From assembly GCA_049966775.1 (NCBI GenBank), contig JBMFTZ010000001.1, positions 21,171 to 85,170 of the forward strand: a DNA stretch of 64,000 nucleotides. The letters are read 5' to 3'. Numbering within the stretch: the first letter of the stretch is position 1; each line of letters opens with the position of its first letter. A model generated the notes under the pieces. It was not told the DNA's origin. It did no database searches and saw only the letters and a list, made by a program, of their open reading frames with translations. The translations under genes and the position numbers were made by a program. This DNA is from JAKAWW01 sp049966775 (GTDB taxonomy: Archaea; Micrarchaeota; Micrarchaeia; Micrarchaeales; Micrarchaeaceae). Below are positions 1 through 7,832 of this stretch, piece by piece.

Positions 1-1094
1 ATATTTGAGAGCAAGGACATAAAATCCATCTGCTCGCCTATCGACCTTGAGAAATCTACTATGAACGCGTCGACAATCGTGAAATTGAGGAATGGTATGA
101 AAGTGAGCCCCGCAAGCAGGTAGCCAAAGATGTCAACGCCACCAGTTAGGCTGCCAACCAGGAATGACGACGGACCAGATCCGGTCACATACGCAAAGAG
201 CAGAGACAGGAGCGCACCAGCCATTGAAGGACCGCTGCATACAGAGCTCGGTATGCACACCGCAATCAGGTTTGTGTCTATAAAACCGTACGTGATAGTG
301 GTCAAAAGCGGGTATACGAGGCCAAGACCTAGACCGAAGGCAATCATGGCGCCGCCGAACGTCCTAGTGAACCCGAATGTTCGCATCACCAAGCCAAGTG
401 TAAGGAAGACCGATAGGAAGAGCAGCGAGCCCGAGAGTATCAGCAGCTGCAGCTGGCTTATCATAAGCGCAAACATAAGCCCAGAGTAGGCAATCGGGAG
501 CAGGTTGTCGATTTCGCCAGGTAGCAGGGCCACGTTAAAACCTACCGATAGGTATTCGGGGGGCACGTCCGGCAGGGAAGCAGTAATCGATAGGGAGGGC
601 ACTATGCCTGCCATGTAGGAAACCACATATGTAAATTCTGCGGCAGTTGATGCCACTCCATTGAAAAGCGAAAGGTCGCACACTGAGAGCTGGTATATGT
701 CGCTTGCTCCGGAGCAGCCGCTCTGCAGCGGCAGCTGGTAGCCCAGAATGTCCACCGCATAGCCCTGCGGCACTATGTTAAGCCCCTTCGGCCCGAAGGC
801 GCCCTGCGGGTTTATGAAGAACAGATACGAGAACGCGCCAAACACGAGTATCATCACTATGGACAACACTGCCTCATATATCTGCACGCGCGCCCACGAC
901 TTTGCGCCATCACTTGCTATTACGGTTGCAAGCATATATACGAGCGCAGCCACCAGCATGACCACAAGCACAGCAATGAATGCTATAGGCAGCCATGTCA
1001 ACGGCGTGAACATAAATCCCAGCAGGGGTGCGCTCATGGGGAACGCTGCAAAGAGGCGCGCAAGCGCAAGCATTGCAAATATGGCGATTACCAT
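1..1094 (-). CDS. TrbL/VirB6-like polytopic membrane protein, paralogue 1 (partial, runs off left edge)
   Basis: An open frame starts at the ATG ending at 1094 and stays open to the window edge, so the C-terminus is missing. The ATG overlaps the TAA stop of the upstream gene, which indicates translational coupling. About 364 residues are visible. There are two N-terminal hydrophobic helices, then a loop and helix with EAVLSIVMILVFGA, an extracytoplasmic stretch with two cysteines, and a later block with LGLVMRTFGFTRTFGGAMIA and LGLVYPLL. The same blocks occur in the four genes upstream (for example LRALPFTRGIGGTFIALG and LVYPVLL in the gene ending at 4744), so this is the fifth member of a tandem family. 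No enzymatic motif is visible. A secretion-channel role is inferred from topology and from nearby pilin genes. Confidence 0.75.
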   Translation of the reverse strand, partial: MVIAIFAMLALARLFAAFPMSAPLLGFMFTPLTWLPIAFIAVLVVMLVAALVYMLATVIASDGAKSWARVQIYEAVLSIVMILVFGAFSYLFFINPQGAFGPKGLNIVPQGYAVDILGYQLPLQSGCSGASDIYQLSVCDLSLFNGVASTAAEFTYVVSYMAGIVPSLSITASLPDVPPEYLSVGFNVALLPGEIDNLLPIAYSGLMFALMISQLQLLILSGSLLFLSVFLTLGLVMRTFGFTRTFGGAMIAFGLGLGLVYPLLTTITYGFIDTNLIAVCIPSSVCSGPSMAGALLSLLFAYVTGSGPSSFLVGSLTGGVDIFGYLLAGLTFIPFLNFTIVDAFIVDFSRSIGEQMDFMSLLSN

Positions 1095-2176
1095 TACAAC
1101 AGCCTCTTAAGGGTCCTAGACGAACTCAGGCTCTGGGCGCCGAGCAGGTCGCCCAGCACCTCCATGAAATTGTACGATATTATGAACGAAAGCACCACGC
1201 TTATAACGTAGAAAAGCGACGGTTCCATCACGCTGCGTATGAAGCCTATCAAAATCCCTGAGCCCTTGGTGTTGCTCTCCACGATGCTTTGAAGCTGCGT
1301 GAGGGTGCCAGTAACGGAGCTGAAGCTTGATGCGGAAGCGGAGCCGCTCACAAGCGAACTGTATGATGAGCTGCTTGCGACCGGAGCGGATACAGTAAAC
1401 GACGAAGTGAATACGTATAACATGAGGGGCAGCACTATGAAGAAACCGACGAACATCCCCAGGAACGCGCCTCCTGCAGCTCTGGTCCACGGGATGGTGC
1501 GCAGCACAATGCCTGCAAAAAAGAACAGCGGGAAGAGCTTGTATACTATCAACAGCACAAACATCGTGGCAAGAAGCAAGCCGAAGAACGCGCCGGTTAT
1601 ATTGAGCATCATCTTGATCACGCTGTTCACCACGGTAAGCCCGGCCCATGGCGAGAACGCAACGCCAAAGAATACTGGCTGTATCGTGACCTGCACTGAA
1701 GCCAGGAACGATACCACCATTTCGTTTATGATAAGCTCTATGATAGGCACCACCATGCCAAGCGAGGTGCTGTAGAGCGCCTCGCAGTCGTACATGTATA
1801 TGCCGCTTCCGAACGTGCCCTTGCCTATCGCCAGGAAATTACCGGGTGTTGAGACCGAAGTGACCGCAAACGCGCCCAAGAAGACAAATACTATAAGCAG
1901 CGTTATGACCACTTCGCCTATCTCGCTTTTTGCGAACCTGACGAGCTTATCCACTTTTATCGCGTAGCCGATGGCGTAGAGCATGCCTGCTATGATGAGC
2001 ATTATAAGCATCAATATCAGGGATATGGAAAGCAGCGTCGTTACGGAGGTGCCACCGGGCAGCACATTGCCTCCAGTGAAGAGATTGCTGCAGAAGGCGG
2101 CGGCATCTGCGCCAGATATGCTTGGCGCCGCTAACAGAAGCAGGGCAACCAGCAGCAATACGTTTTTGCGCATCAT
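1094..2176 (-). CDS. TrbL/VirB6-like polytopic membrane protein, paralogue 2
   Basis: The protein has 360 residues. It begins with a signal peptide (residues 1-25, ending near ISGADA) and a cysteine just after it. A helical hairpin follows, with IIAGMLYAIGYAI, a charged loop containing RFAKSEIGEVV, and a second helix. This hairpin resembles the TrbC-like pilin encoded at 7243-7623. A central helix pair holds the family block VLRTIPWTRAAGGAFLG. A Ser-rich extracytoplasmic linker (about residues 270-290) precedes two last helices and a C-terminal tail, LLGAQSLSSSRTLKRLL, that is similar to the tails of its paralogues. The start is fixed by the ATGA overlap with the upstream stop. Function is unknown; an inner-membrane secretion-channel component is inferred. 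Confidence 0.72.
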   Translation of the reverse strand: MMRKNVLLLVALLLLAAPSISGADAAAFCSNLFTGGNVLPGGTSVTTLLSISLILMLIMLIIAGMLYAIGYAIKVDKLVRFAKSEIGEVVITLLIVFVFLGAFAVTSVSTPGNFLAIGKGTFGSGIYMYDCEALYSTSLGMVVPIIELIINEMVVSFLASVQVTIQPVFFGVAFSPWAGLTVVNSVIKMMLNITGAFFGLLLATMFVLLIVYKLFPLFFFAGIVLRTIPWTRAAGGAFLGMFVGFFIVLPLMLYVFTSSFTVSAPVASSSSYSSLVSGSASASSFSSVTGTLTQLQSIVESNTKGSGILIGFIRSVMEPSLFYVISVVLSFIISYNFMEVLGDLLGAQSLSSSRTLKRLL

Positions 2177-3567
2177 ACCAGCCTCGCCAATCCCGCAAGC
2201 TCAGTGTCGCCTCCGAGCAGTGAGGAGACTCCGAGCACGGCTGACAGTGTAACCATAAGGTTTATGAGCGGCAGGAAATAGGCGGTCACGCCCATTATGC
2301 CGTAGATCTGAAAGAGCATGTATGTGGCAGGCATCACGCTGCTCGGCGGGCACATCGCGGGCAGGTAGAAATACGGGGCCACGTTGCCGCTTTCTGCGGC
2401 TGAAAGCAAGCCGGCTCCAACGCTGTAGAAAGGTATGAGCAGCACGCCTACGTCTTCGGCCTCGCCTTCTAGTAAGTTGTCACCTGGGGGCATGCAGCCT
2501 AGATGGCCAAGCGCCTGCTGCACGCTTGGCATTGCGAAGAAGTTGAGGGTATATGTGCTTGTCGAGCTGGAAACACTGTTTGAAGGTATGGAGGTTACTG
2601 TAGAATAGCCGAAGGCTGTGTTGTAGTAGGCGCTGCTGTTTGCAAGGGAAAGATACTCCATCGCGTATATGGCAGGCAGAAAGACGAGGAAACCCAATGC
2701 AGCTGCAATCAAGAGACCGCCAATCTTCCTTGTAAAGAACACGGAACGGAGCAGCAGCCCGAAGAATATCAGGAACGGCCATACGTCTATCGCTATGACG
2801 TTAATGGAGAGCTGCGCCACGAACGATTCGACAGCTGTCGTCATCAATGTCCCTAGCGGCGTGAGGAGCCTGTATATCATCGAGTAGCCTGAAAACGGGG
2901 TAAACTGCACATGCAGCAGGAAATCGGGCACTGAAAGCGTGCCATACAAGGGTATTACGCACGGGCTCACCCACCCGGGGTAGACGCACACGTTAACCTG
3001 CGGGCTCAGCTTTGAGAGGAAGCCTATCCACGCATCGAACAGAAAAGCGCCGTTGTAGTCTGCTACCGACTGGTTTGTGAGGTTTGCCATTATCACGCTC
3101 GTGGCAGCAAGCGGATAATCCAGCTGCGCGGTAAGGCTCGGGCTTGAGCCGAGGTTCACCATGCTGCACAGCCCGCTGAAACCTGTAGACGGATTGCCGC
3201 CCAGGTAAGCACCGAGTATGTTGAACGGGTTTGATGTTGTGGATTCGTAGCCGTTTATGTTGTTGCACATTGTGGTTATAGCATTCGAGTTCATAAGTTT
3301 GGTGCTATTGAGGATTGAGATATAGGTGGAAGCTATCACGTACGCGGAGCCAACCACTATGGCTATGAGTATGGCGGTGCCTATGAGCTGGTAGAACTCG
3401 TTCGTCGCTCCCGCCTTGACCGTGGGGTTGCCAAGGAGCGCGCCTATTATGTACCAAAGCGCTATGAATGCTGAATCGAGCAACAGGGCCATGAGCACAA
3501 GCGGCATAAGCATGCTTTTCACTGACGTGAATCCGGCATTGAACAGGAACATGCTTATCGGTATCAT
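2173..3567 (-). CDS. TrbL/VirB6-like polytopic membrane protein, paralogue 3
   Basis: This 464-residue protein has about eight hydrophobic helices. The N-terminal part has helices around residues 20-45 and 60-85, separated by a loop with TVKAGATNEFYQL, as in the paralogues. A large extracytoplasmic domain (about residues 95-225) carries several cysteines and N-glycosylation sequons such as NLT and NQS. The family block appears as LLLRSVFFTRKIGGLLIAA followed by FLVFLPAIY. The tail SLLGGDTELAGLARLV matches the LLGG...L..L.RL tail pattern of the family. It overlaps the downstream gene by ATGA and is 8 nt from the upstream stop, so it sits inside one operon. No signal peptide as clear as in paralogues 2 and 5 is seen. 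Confidence 0.72.
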   Translation of the reverse strand: MIPISMFLFNAGFTSVKSMLMPLVLMALLLDSAFIALWYIIGALLGNPTVKAGATNEFYQLIGTAILIAIVVGSAYVIASTYISILNSTKLMNSNAITTMCNNINGYESTTSNPFNILGAYLGGNPSTGFSGLCSMVNLGSSPSLTAQLDYPLAATSVIMANLTNQSVADYNGAFLFDAWIGFLSKLSPQVNVCVYPGWVSPCVIPLYGTLSVPDFLLHVQFTPFSGYSMIYRLLTPLGTLMTTAVESFVAQLSINVIAIDVWPFLIFFGLLLRSVFFTRKIGGLLIAAALGFLVFLPAIYAMEYLSLANSSAYYNTAFGYSTVTSIPSNSVSSSTSTYTLNFFAMPSVQQALGHLGCMPPGDNLLEGEAEDVGVLLIPFYSVGAGLLSAAESGNVAPYFYLPAMCPPSSVMPATYMLFQIYGIMGVTAYFLPLINLMVTLSAVLGVSSLLGGDTELAGLARLV

Positions 3568-3575
3568 TAAGTCAC

Positions 3576-4736
3576 CTACAGATTGCCCCAGAATGTTGAT
3601 GCGCCTTCCACGCCGCTGTTCAGGGCCTTTGCAACACCCATCGCAAGCCCCGCCGTGACTCCTATGTTTATCGCAAACATGAATATTCCCACAAACATGA
3701 ACTTTGAAATCTCCTCTATTATGGTGTTTGTCACATACGGCGCTGTCAAAACGCTTGATGCCAGTGATCCAAGCTCTGCCAGGGGATTGAGACTTATGCC
3801 GGCGCTGCTCACGAACGACTGCAAGTAAGATGGAGCAGTGCTCGGGTTGCCCGCTACGAGGCTGCTCGAAGGAAGCTCGGCAAAGAACGCGCTTGGCGAA
3901 TAGGGCGTGAAGGTGTAAGCGTATGAAAGGTACTTGTATGAGGGGTTGTTTGCCGAAAATATCCAGCTCACCGCGTAACCGTCAAACCCCACCATGAGCG
4001 GGTATACGAGATACGCCGCTATCGCTATGGCAAGAAACGCGTTTGCGGTGTTCCTGAGGTTGCCGCCAACAAACGAGAGGGAGCGCATCACCAGCGCCAC
4101 GGGAAGCACCACTATGAACGCGGTGTACTCAAGCAGAGGCAGCATCACCCACTGCAGGTAGAGGGCGCCGATCGTGGTTATGAGAACCATCGCGAAAACA
4201 GACATGTACACGTCGCTTAGTATCTTGAACACCTTGCCAAGGTTCATTCTCGTAGCGAACGAGACTGACAGGCCATTAAATTTTGCCGCAAACGCGAGCG
4301 GGTTATAGCCGTTTAGTATACTGCCGTACGACACCTCGAATATTGTGCTCTCTATGCTGTATTCAACTGACGTGAAGTACACCTTTGATAATAGGCTCAA
4401 TCCGGAATTCATCGTAAGGTTTCCTATGTAATAATCAGCGAATTGGAACGGGCTGAGCGCCGATCCGGTCACTGTGCTGCTCATCGAAGTGGAGATGCTG
4501 CAGGCGGCGCTAGCCATGCCGAGCAGCACCATAATTATTACTGCGCTGAGGAGCGCCTGGGTGAGCTCGGTTCTTACTGCGCTCGTCACCTTTCCGCTGA
4601 ACCTTGAAGGCAGAATCCTAGAAATCGCAAGTATAAACGCACCTATAAGCAGGCTTACCAGTATTACGAGCAGGTTTATGCTAAGCCAGCTGTTCACATA
4701 TGTGGAGCCGCCCAATATCGCACATGCGTTTATCAT
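3576..4736 (-). CDS. TrbL/VirB6-like polytopic membrane protein, paralogue 4
   Basis: The protein has 386 residues and begins MINACAILGG, followed by a helix (about residues 17-40) and a loop with SGKVTSAVRTELTQALLSA leading into a second helix. This is the hairpin arrangement seen in the sister genes. The extracytoplasmic part has sequons and cysteines. The mid-protein block VALVMRSLSFVGGNLRN is a diverged form of the LR..PFTR..GG motif, and AAYLVYPLMVGF corresponds to LVYPVLL. The LLGG-type tail is replaced by a Gly/Ser-containing end. Gaps of 7 and 8 nt to its neighbours place it in the same transcript. Function is inferred only from family context. Confidence 0.7.
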   Translation of the reverse strand: MINACAILGGSTYVNSWLSINLLVILVSLLIGAFILAISRILPSRFSGKVTSAVRTELTQALLSAVIIMVLLGMASAACSISTSMSSTVTGSALSPFQFADYYIGNLTMNSGLSLLSKVYFTSVEYSIESTIFEVSYGSILNGYNPLAFAAKFNGLSVSFATRMNLGKVFKILSDVYMSVFAMVLITTIGALYLQWVMLPLLEYTAFIVVLPVALVMRSLSFVGGNLRNTANAFLAIAIAAYLVYPLMVGFDGYAVSWIFSANNPSYKYLSYAYTFTPYSPSAFFAELPSSSLVAGNPSTAPSYLQSFVSSAGISLNPLAELGSLASSVLTAPYVTNTIIEEISKFMFVGIFMFAINIGVTAGLAMGVAKALNSGVEGASTFWGNL

Positions 4737-4743
4737 ACCAACA

Positions 4744-6087
4744 CTACGTAAGCTTCATCTTCCCTATGCCCATCTTGCTCAGGCTCATCGTGCCGCCCAG
4801 CATCCTTGCTATCTGGTTCACCACGGCGAGCCCTATCACCAGGTCGAACACGAACAGGAAGAACTGGATCAGCAGGTAGCTTGTCTGGTTCACCACAAAG
4901 TTTAGAATGCCCACTATGCTGCTTGACAGGGGCGAAAAAAATCCGGCATTTGAGCCGGCGTTAAACCCGTCTATCATTTGGGTACCGATATTCGGATAGC
5001 CTTGCACTACCGGATTGCCGCCCATGACGAACGTGAGCAAAAAGCCCCCACGTATAAAATACAGGTCATTTTCGAAATATTGCACGACGTAATTGATCAG
5101 TTGCCCTAGAAGACCGGGCGCCGGGGGTGCCGAGCTCACTGACACGATTTGCGAAGGCAGTATGCTGGACAGATAGTCGGATATGGGCTGGTTAAAGCCC
5201 ACGAGCAGCACTGGATACACAAGCGAGGCGCCTATGCCGAGAGCAATAAACGTGCCGCCGATGCCACGCGTGAAAGGCAGCGCCCTGAGTATAATGCCGA
5301 CAGGCAGCAGCCCGCCCAGGCCCAGCAACATGACCACGCCCAAGAAGTCGTACTGGAACTGGAACGCGTAGAGCATTGGGAATATGACAAGGGTGAACAT
5401 GTCCTTTATGAATGAGAACACCGCCGCAGAAGAGAGCGTCTCTATGTAGCTGCTAACGTAAATGTTAGCAAGGGAGCCAAACTGGATTGTCAGTATGGGC
5501 ACCGGCACTGGCGGTATCGGCAGCGGGAACCACGTGCCCAATGATATGCTCTTCAGCGCGGCTATGCCCTGCGACACGCCCATCATGGTAGCAAAGTCGA
5601 CATACGACTGCGCAAGCCCGTATGCAAGGTAGCTTGTGGCGCCGTTGCACAGCCCCTGGAGGTTTGTGTTAAGGCTGCCCAATATGGATGATGAACCGCT
5701 CGTTTGCAGCGACGCACTGTTGCCCACAAGCATGTTTGCTATGGCGCTTGCTATGACAATCGATGAGAACAAGACCACTATTATGATTACGCTTTTCGAA
5801 ACTTCCCAGAGCTCCGTCCTATACCAGCCTTTCAGCGGGCCGTAGTTGAGCACCTCTCCAGCCATATAGGAAACCGCTATAAGGAGGAATGAGATGGCAA
5901 TGCCGATTGCTGCGAGCCCGATGAACGTGGCGAAAGCTGAAGCGCCAAGAGTCATGCTGCATACGCTCTGCGCCGTGGACATGCCGGCAAGCGCGAGCAG
6001 CAAAAGCAGCATAAGCGGGGCGGCATGGCGCATACTGCGAGAGTAGCGTGCTGCAGCCTGCAAACCGCCCGGCCTTCGCTGCGTCAT
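4744..6087 (-). CDS. TrbL/VirB6-like polytopic membrane protein, paralogue 5 (first large gene of operon)
   Basis: The frame encodes 447 residues from an ATG that overlaps the upstream small ORF by ATGA. A typical signal peptide begins at an internal Met at 6033 (MRHAAPLMLLLLLALAG, ending near STAQS), so translation could also start there. A cysteine right after the signal and a two-helix hairpin with WYRTELWEVSKS in the loop resemble the nearby pilins. The clearest family block is PVGIILRALPFTRGIGGTFIALG followed by LVYPVLLVGF. The tail ends ARMLGGTMSLSKMGIGKMKL. TrbL/VirB6 proteins are polytopic channel components of type IV secretion systems; the resemblance here is in layout, not a proven homology. 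Confidence 0.72.
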   Translation of the reverse strand: MTQRRPGGLQAAARYSRSMRHAAPLMLLLLLALAGMSTAQSVCSMTLGASAFATFIGLAAIGIAISFLLIAVSYMAGEVLNYGPLKGWYRTELWEVSKSVIIIVVLFSSIVIASAIANMLVGNSASLQTSGSSSILGSLNTNLQGLCNGATSYLAYGLAQSYVDFATMMGVSQGIAALKSISLGTWFPLPIPPVPVPILTIQFGSLANIYVSSYIETLSSAAVFSFIKDMFTLVIFPMLYAFQFQYDFLGVVMLLGLGGLLPVGIILRALPFTRGIGGTFIALGIGASLVYPVLLVGFNQPISDYLSSILPSQIVSVSSAPPAPGLLGQLINYVVQYFENDLYFIRGGFLLTFVMGGNPVVQGYPNIGTQMIDGFNAGSNAGFFSPLSSSIVGILNFVVNQTSYLLIQFFLFVFDLVIGLAVVNQIARMLGGTMSLSKMGIGKMKLT

Positions 6088-6302
6088 GTGATCACTACAT
6101 AATGCAAACGATACGCATCTGCTTCACATATGAATGAAATCGCATCGCCTTGAAACCCTACAATAGATGCAACGGCGCTGCTTGCCTCGGGGCATTCATC
6201 AACAGGCATTCCATACCTATTGGGATGAAGCGCCCTTTCTGCTTTTGGAGGGCGTGCTGCAACAATATCTAGCCCGGATTTGCGCGCGACTGCAAGTTCC
6301 AT
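6084..6302 (-). CDS. Small soluble protein of 72 residues heading the membrane-protein operon
   Basis: The ATG ending at 6302 lies about 29 nt downstream of a TATA-like box (6327-6336), the spacing expected for a leaderless archaeal transcript. The stop TGA overlaps the ATG of the next gene (ATGA at 6084-6087), suggesting coupled translation. The product begins MELAVARKSGLDIV and ends DAYRLHYVVIT; it has no hydrophobic helix and two cysteines. I recognise no family. A longer frame through the same stop extends upstream into the gene at 6434-7156, but that extension lies above the promoter and is a shadow. The signals support a real gene; the function is unknown. Confidence 0.5.
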   Translation of the reverse strand: MELAVARKSGLDIVAARPPKAERALHPNRYGMPVDECPEASSAVASIVGFQGDAISFICEADAYRLHYVVIT

Positions 6303-6326
6303 CACATCCCTTTTGTTCTGCAATAA

Positions 6327-6336
6327 TATATACTTA
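6327..6336 (-). promoter_or_regulatory. TATA-like promoter of the five-gene membrane operon
   Basis: On the minus strand the sequence reads AAGTATATAT, about 29 nt before the ATG at 6302. An AT-rich tract precedes it. It is the only good promoter between the operon and the gene at 6434, so it probably drives all six genes leftwards. Confidence 0.5.
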
Positions 6337-6433
6337 TCGCTATTATTATTATCGTTATTTTTGGTTCCTGCGATTGATGTTTTGAAGCCCAGCACGGAGC
6401 GATAAACTTTCGCGGGTACCAAGCAGGAAAGGG

Positions 6434-7156
6434 CTATCGCTTGAGTAGTCTGAAGCGCTTCATGTACATCTCGCTCTGCAGCACCGCAAGGAAGGGCAGT
6501 ATGAATAGGGAGTTGAATACGAGCATCGCGTACCTCGAGTAAACGGTGCCCGAAGCTGCTATGAACACAAAATCGAACAGCGTGATAAGCGCGATCGCAA
6601 GAAAGAGCCACAGTATGAAATAGTCGAAGCGCCTGAAGAAGAAGGAGACGCTTGCCCTGAAAGACCTTAGCACCTTGTTGTCATCTATCACAATGGAAGC
6701 GGGCGCGTAGAACACGAACGGCGTAACAACAAGTATTGCCACGCTGGTGATTATGCCTGAATAACCGGTGCCGAAGCTTAGCATGTCAACCAGTATTATA
6801 ACGGCGCTCAGCATCAGCAGCACTATGAAAACCTTGCTCGTATACCTTTCAAGGCCCCGCATTACCTCCCTTGTTATCTTTCTCTGGACGCGGCTGTGCT
6901 TTACTACCACGTTTATCGCAACGATTGCGAAGCTCAGGAAGAGGAGCGAGAAAAACAGCGACACGATTACCACCATGGATGAAAGCATGCTCATGTTGGA
7001 GAAGATGCTGCCGGTGCGCAGGAATATGCCGCCCGCATCATTGTAAGTTGGAAAGGCAGCAAATACAGGTATCAGGAACGCTATTACGAAGGCGAGCGAA
7101 AACGATAGTATTAGCTTTATGTTGCCCGCGTATGTGGACCATGCGTAAGAGAGCAC
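6434..7156 (-). CDS. Polytopic membrane protein of unknown function
   Basis: The protein has 240 residues with about six transmembrane helices and no large extracytoplasmic domain. It starts at GTG (7156); an in-frame stop lies about 50 nt upstream and there is no in-frame ATG between. The layout (helix, helix, amphipathic basic segment KHSRVQRKITREVMRG, helices, then a short SIVIDDNKVLRSFRASV segment and two more helices) resembles DUF4013-like or GDPD-membrane-domain proteins, which often have an R/K-S segment before the last helices. It lies between the small pilin gene and the membrane-protein operon, all on the minus strand, so a link to that system is possible but not shown. A T-rich terminator of the preceding gene overlaps its promoter region. 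Confidence 0.65.
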   Translation of the reverse strand: MLSYAWSTYAGNIKLILSFSLAFVIAFLIPVFAAFPTYNDAGGIFLRTGSIFSNMSMLSSMVVIVSLFFSLLFLSFAIVAINVVVKHSRVQRKITREVMRGLERYTSKVFIVLLMLSAVIILVDMLSFGTGYSGIITSVAILVVTPFVFYAPASIVIDDNKVLRSFRASVSFFFRRFDYFILWLFLAIALITLFDFVFIAASGTVYSRYAMLVFNSLFILPFLAVLQSEMYMKRFRLLKR

Positions 7157-7202
7157 ATTGGTTATGCCAGCACCTGCCGCTTTTTGGCTAAGCTAAATAA
7201 TA

Positions 7203-7222
7203 AGGGAAAGAAAAAGATAAAA
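7203..7222 (-). terminator. T-rich terminator of the small pilin gene
   Basis: On the minus strand a run of mostly T (TTTTATCTTTTTCTTTCCC) follows the stop of the pilin gene at 7243. Archaeal termination commonly uses such U-rich tracts without a hairpin. Confidence 0.45.
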
Positions 7223-7242
7223 GCCTTACATCGTAGCAGTAT

Positions 7243-7623
7243 TTAGGTGGCCTTGCAAGCGCTTGCAATGGAAGCGTTGCCCGTTATGACCTGGAGTATG
7301 TACGGCGCTATGACAGCTATGATCACGCCGATGACGCCGCCGAGGATCATTCCCATGCCGTAGCCCTGCACCTGCCCCTTCGTTTGGCCTGGTATTACGT
7401 GCGCGCCGGCATAGAGGGCGCCTCCAAGTATTATAAGCACAAGGCCGAGTATGAATATGACGCTGACCACACCGTTATATACGCTGCATATCGCATTTAC
7501 TGCAGTAGTTGAGGATTGCCCATACGCAGCTGAAACAAGGCTCAGCAAAAGCAATAACGACATTGCGGGTCCGAGGATTCCCCTCGCGTTGAATAACTTG
7601 CCGAACAATAAGCCCGTGTTCAT
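7243..7623 (-). CDS. TrbC/VirB2-like pilin, short form
   Basis: This 126-residue protein has a signal peptide (hydrophobic residues 21-35, likely cleavage near AAYG-QS) and a two-helix body. Helix one is SVIFILGLVLIILGGALYAG, a short loop contains HVIPGQTKGQ, and helix two is GMILGGVIGVIIAVIAPYIL. Cysteines flank the hairpin (NAICSVY before, ASACKAT at the end). Signal peptide plus two hydrophobic helices with a polar loop is the layout of VirB2/TrbC pilins of type IV secretion systems. The C-terminal domain of the gene at 14276-15469 is about 70 percent identical over some 80 residues by eye. A TATA box lies just upstream, so it has its own promoter. Confidence 0.7.
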   Translation of the reverse strand: MNTGLLFGKLFNARGILGPAMSLLLLLSLVSAAYGQSSTTAVNAICSVYNGVVSVIFILGLVLIILGGALYAGAHVIPGQTKGQVQGYGMGMILGGVIGVIIAVIAPYILQVITGNASIASACKAT

Positions 7624-7639
7624 GAAACCACTTCGCCTC

Positions 7640-7649
7640 TTTATATATA
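7640..7649 (-). promoter_or_regulatory. TATA box of the short pilin gene
   Basis: The minus strand reads TATATATAAA about 22-25 nt before the ATG at 7623. A second AT-rich palindrome (CATTTAAATG-like) lies about 20 nt further upstream. Strong promoter elements fit a highly expressed pilin. Confidence 0.5.
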
Positions 7650-7773
7650 CTAAAATACATTTAAATATGTATCGGTCGCACTGCTACGTATAAGCTGCCG
7701 ACTTTATATTTTTGGCTCTGCAGCACGCGCATGCCATATGCAGAGCGCTTCACTTATGCGCCCCGGCCCACAC

Positions 7774-7782
7774 ATATAAATA
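7774..7782 (+). promoter_or_regulatory. TATA box upstream of thrS
   Basis: ATATAAATA lies about 55 nt before the thrS ATG at 7833. This predicts a leader of roughly 25-30 nt, with a possible ribosome-binding segment (GGATGA) about 8 nt before the start. Confidence 0.4.
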
Positions 7783-7832
7783 GGATAATGTTGTAATAAA
7801 GTTGCATATCGGGTGTGTAATAGGATGATCCT

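Noticed and set aside
6303..6611. Upstream extension of the 72-residue ORF into the gene at 6434
   Set aside because: It lies above the TATA box and is in a shadow frame of a membrane protein gene.
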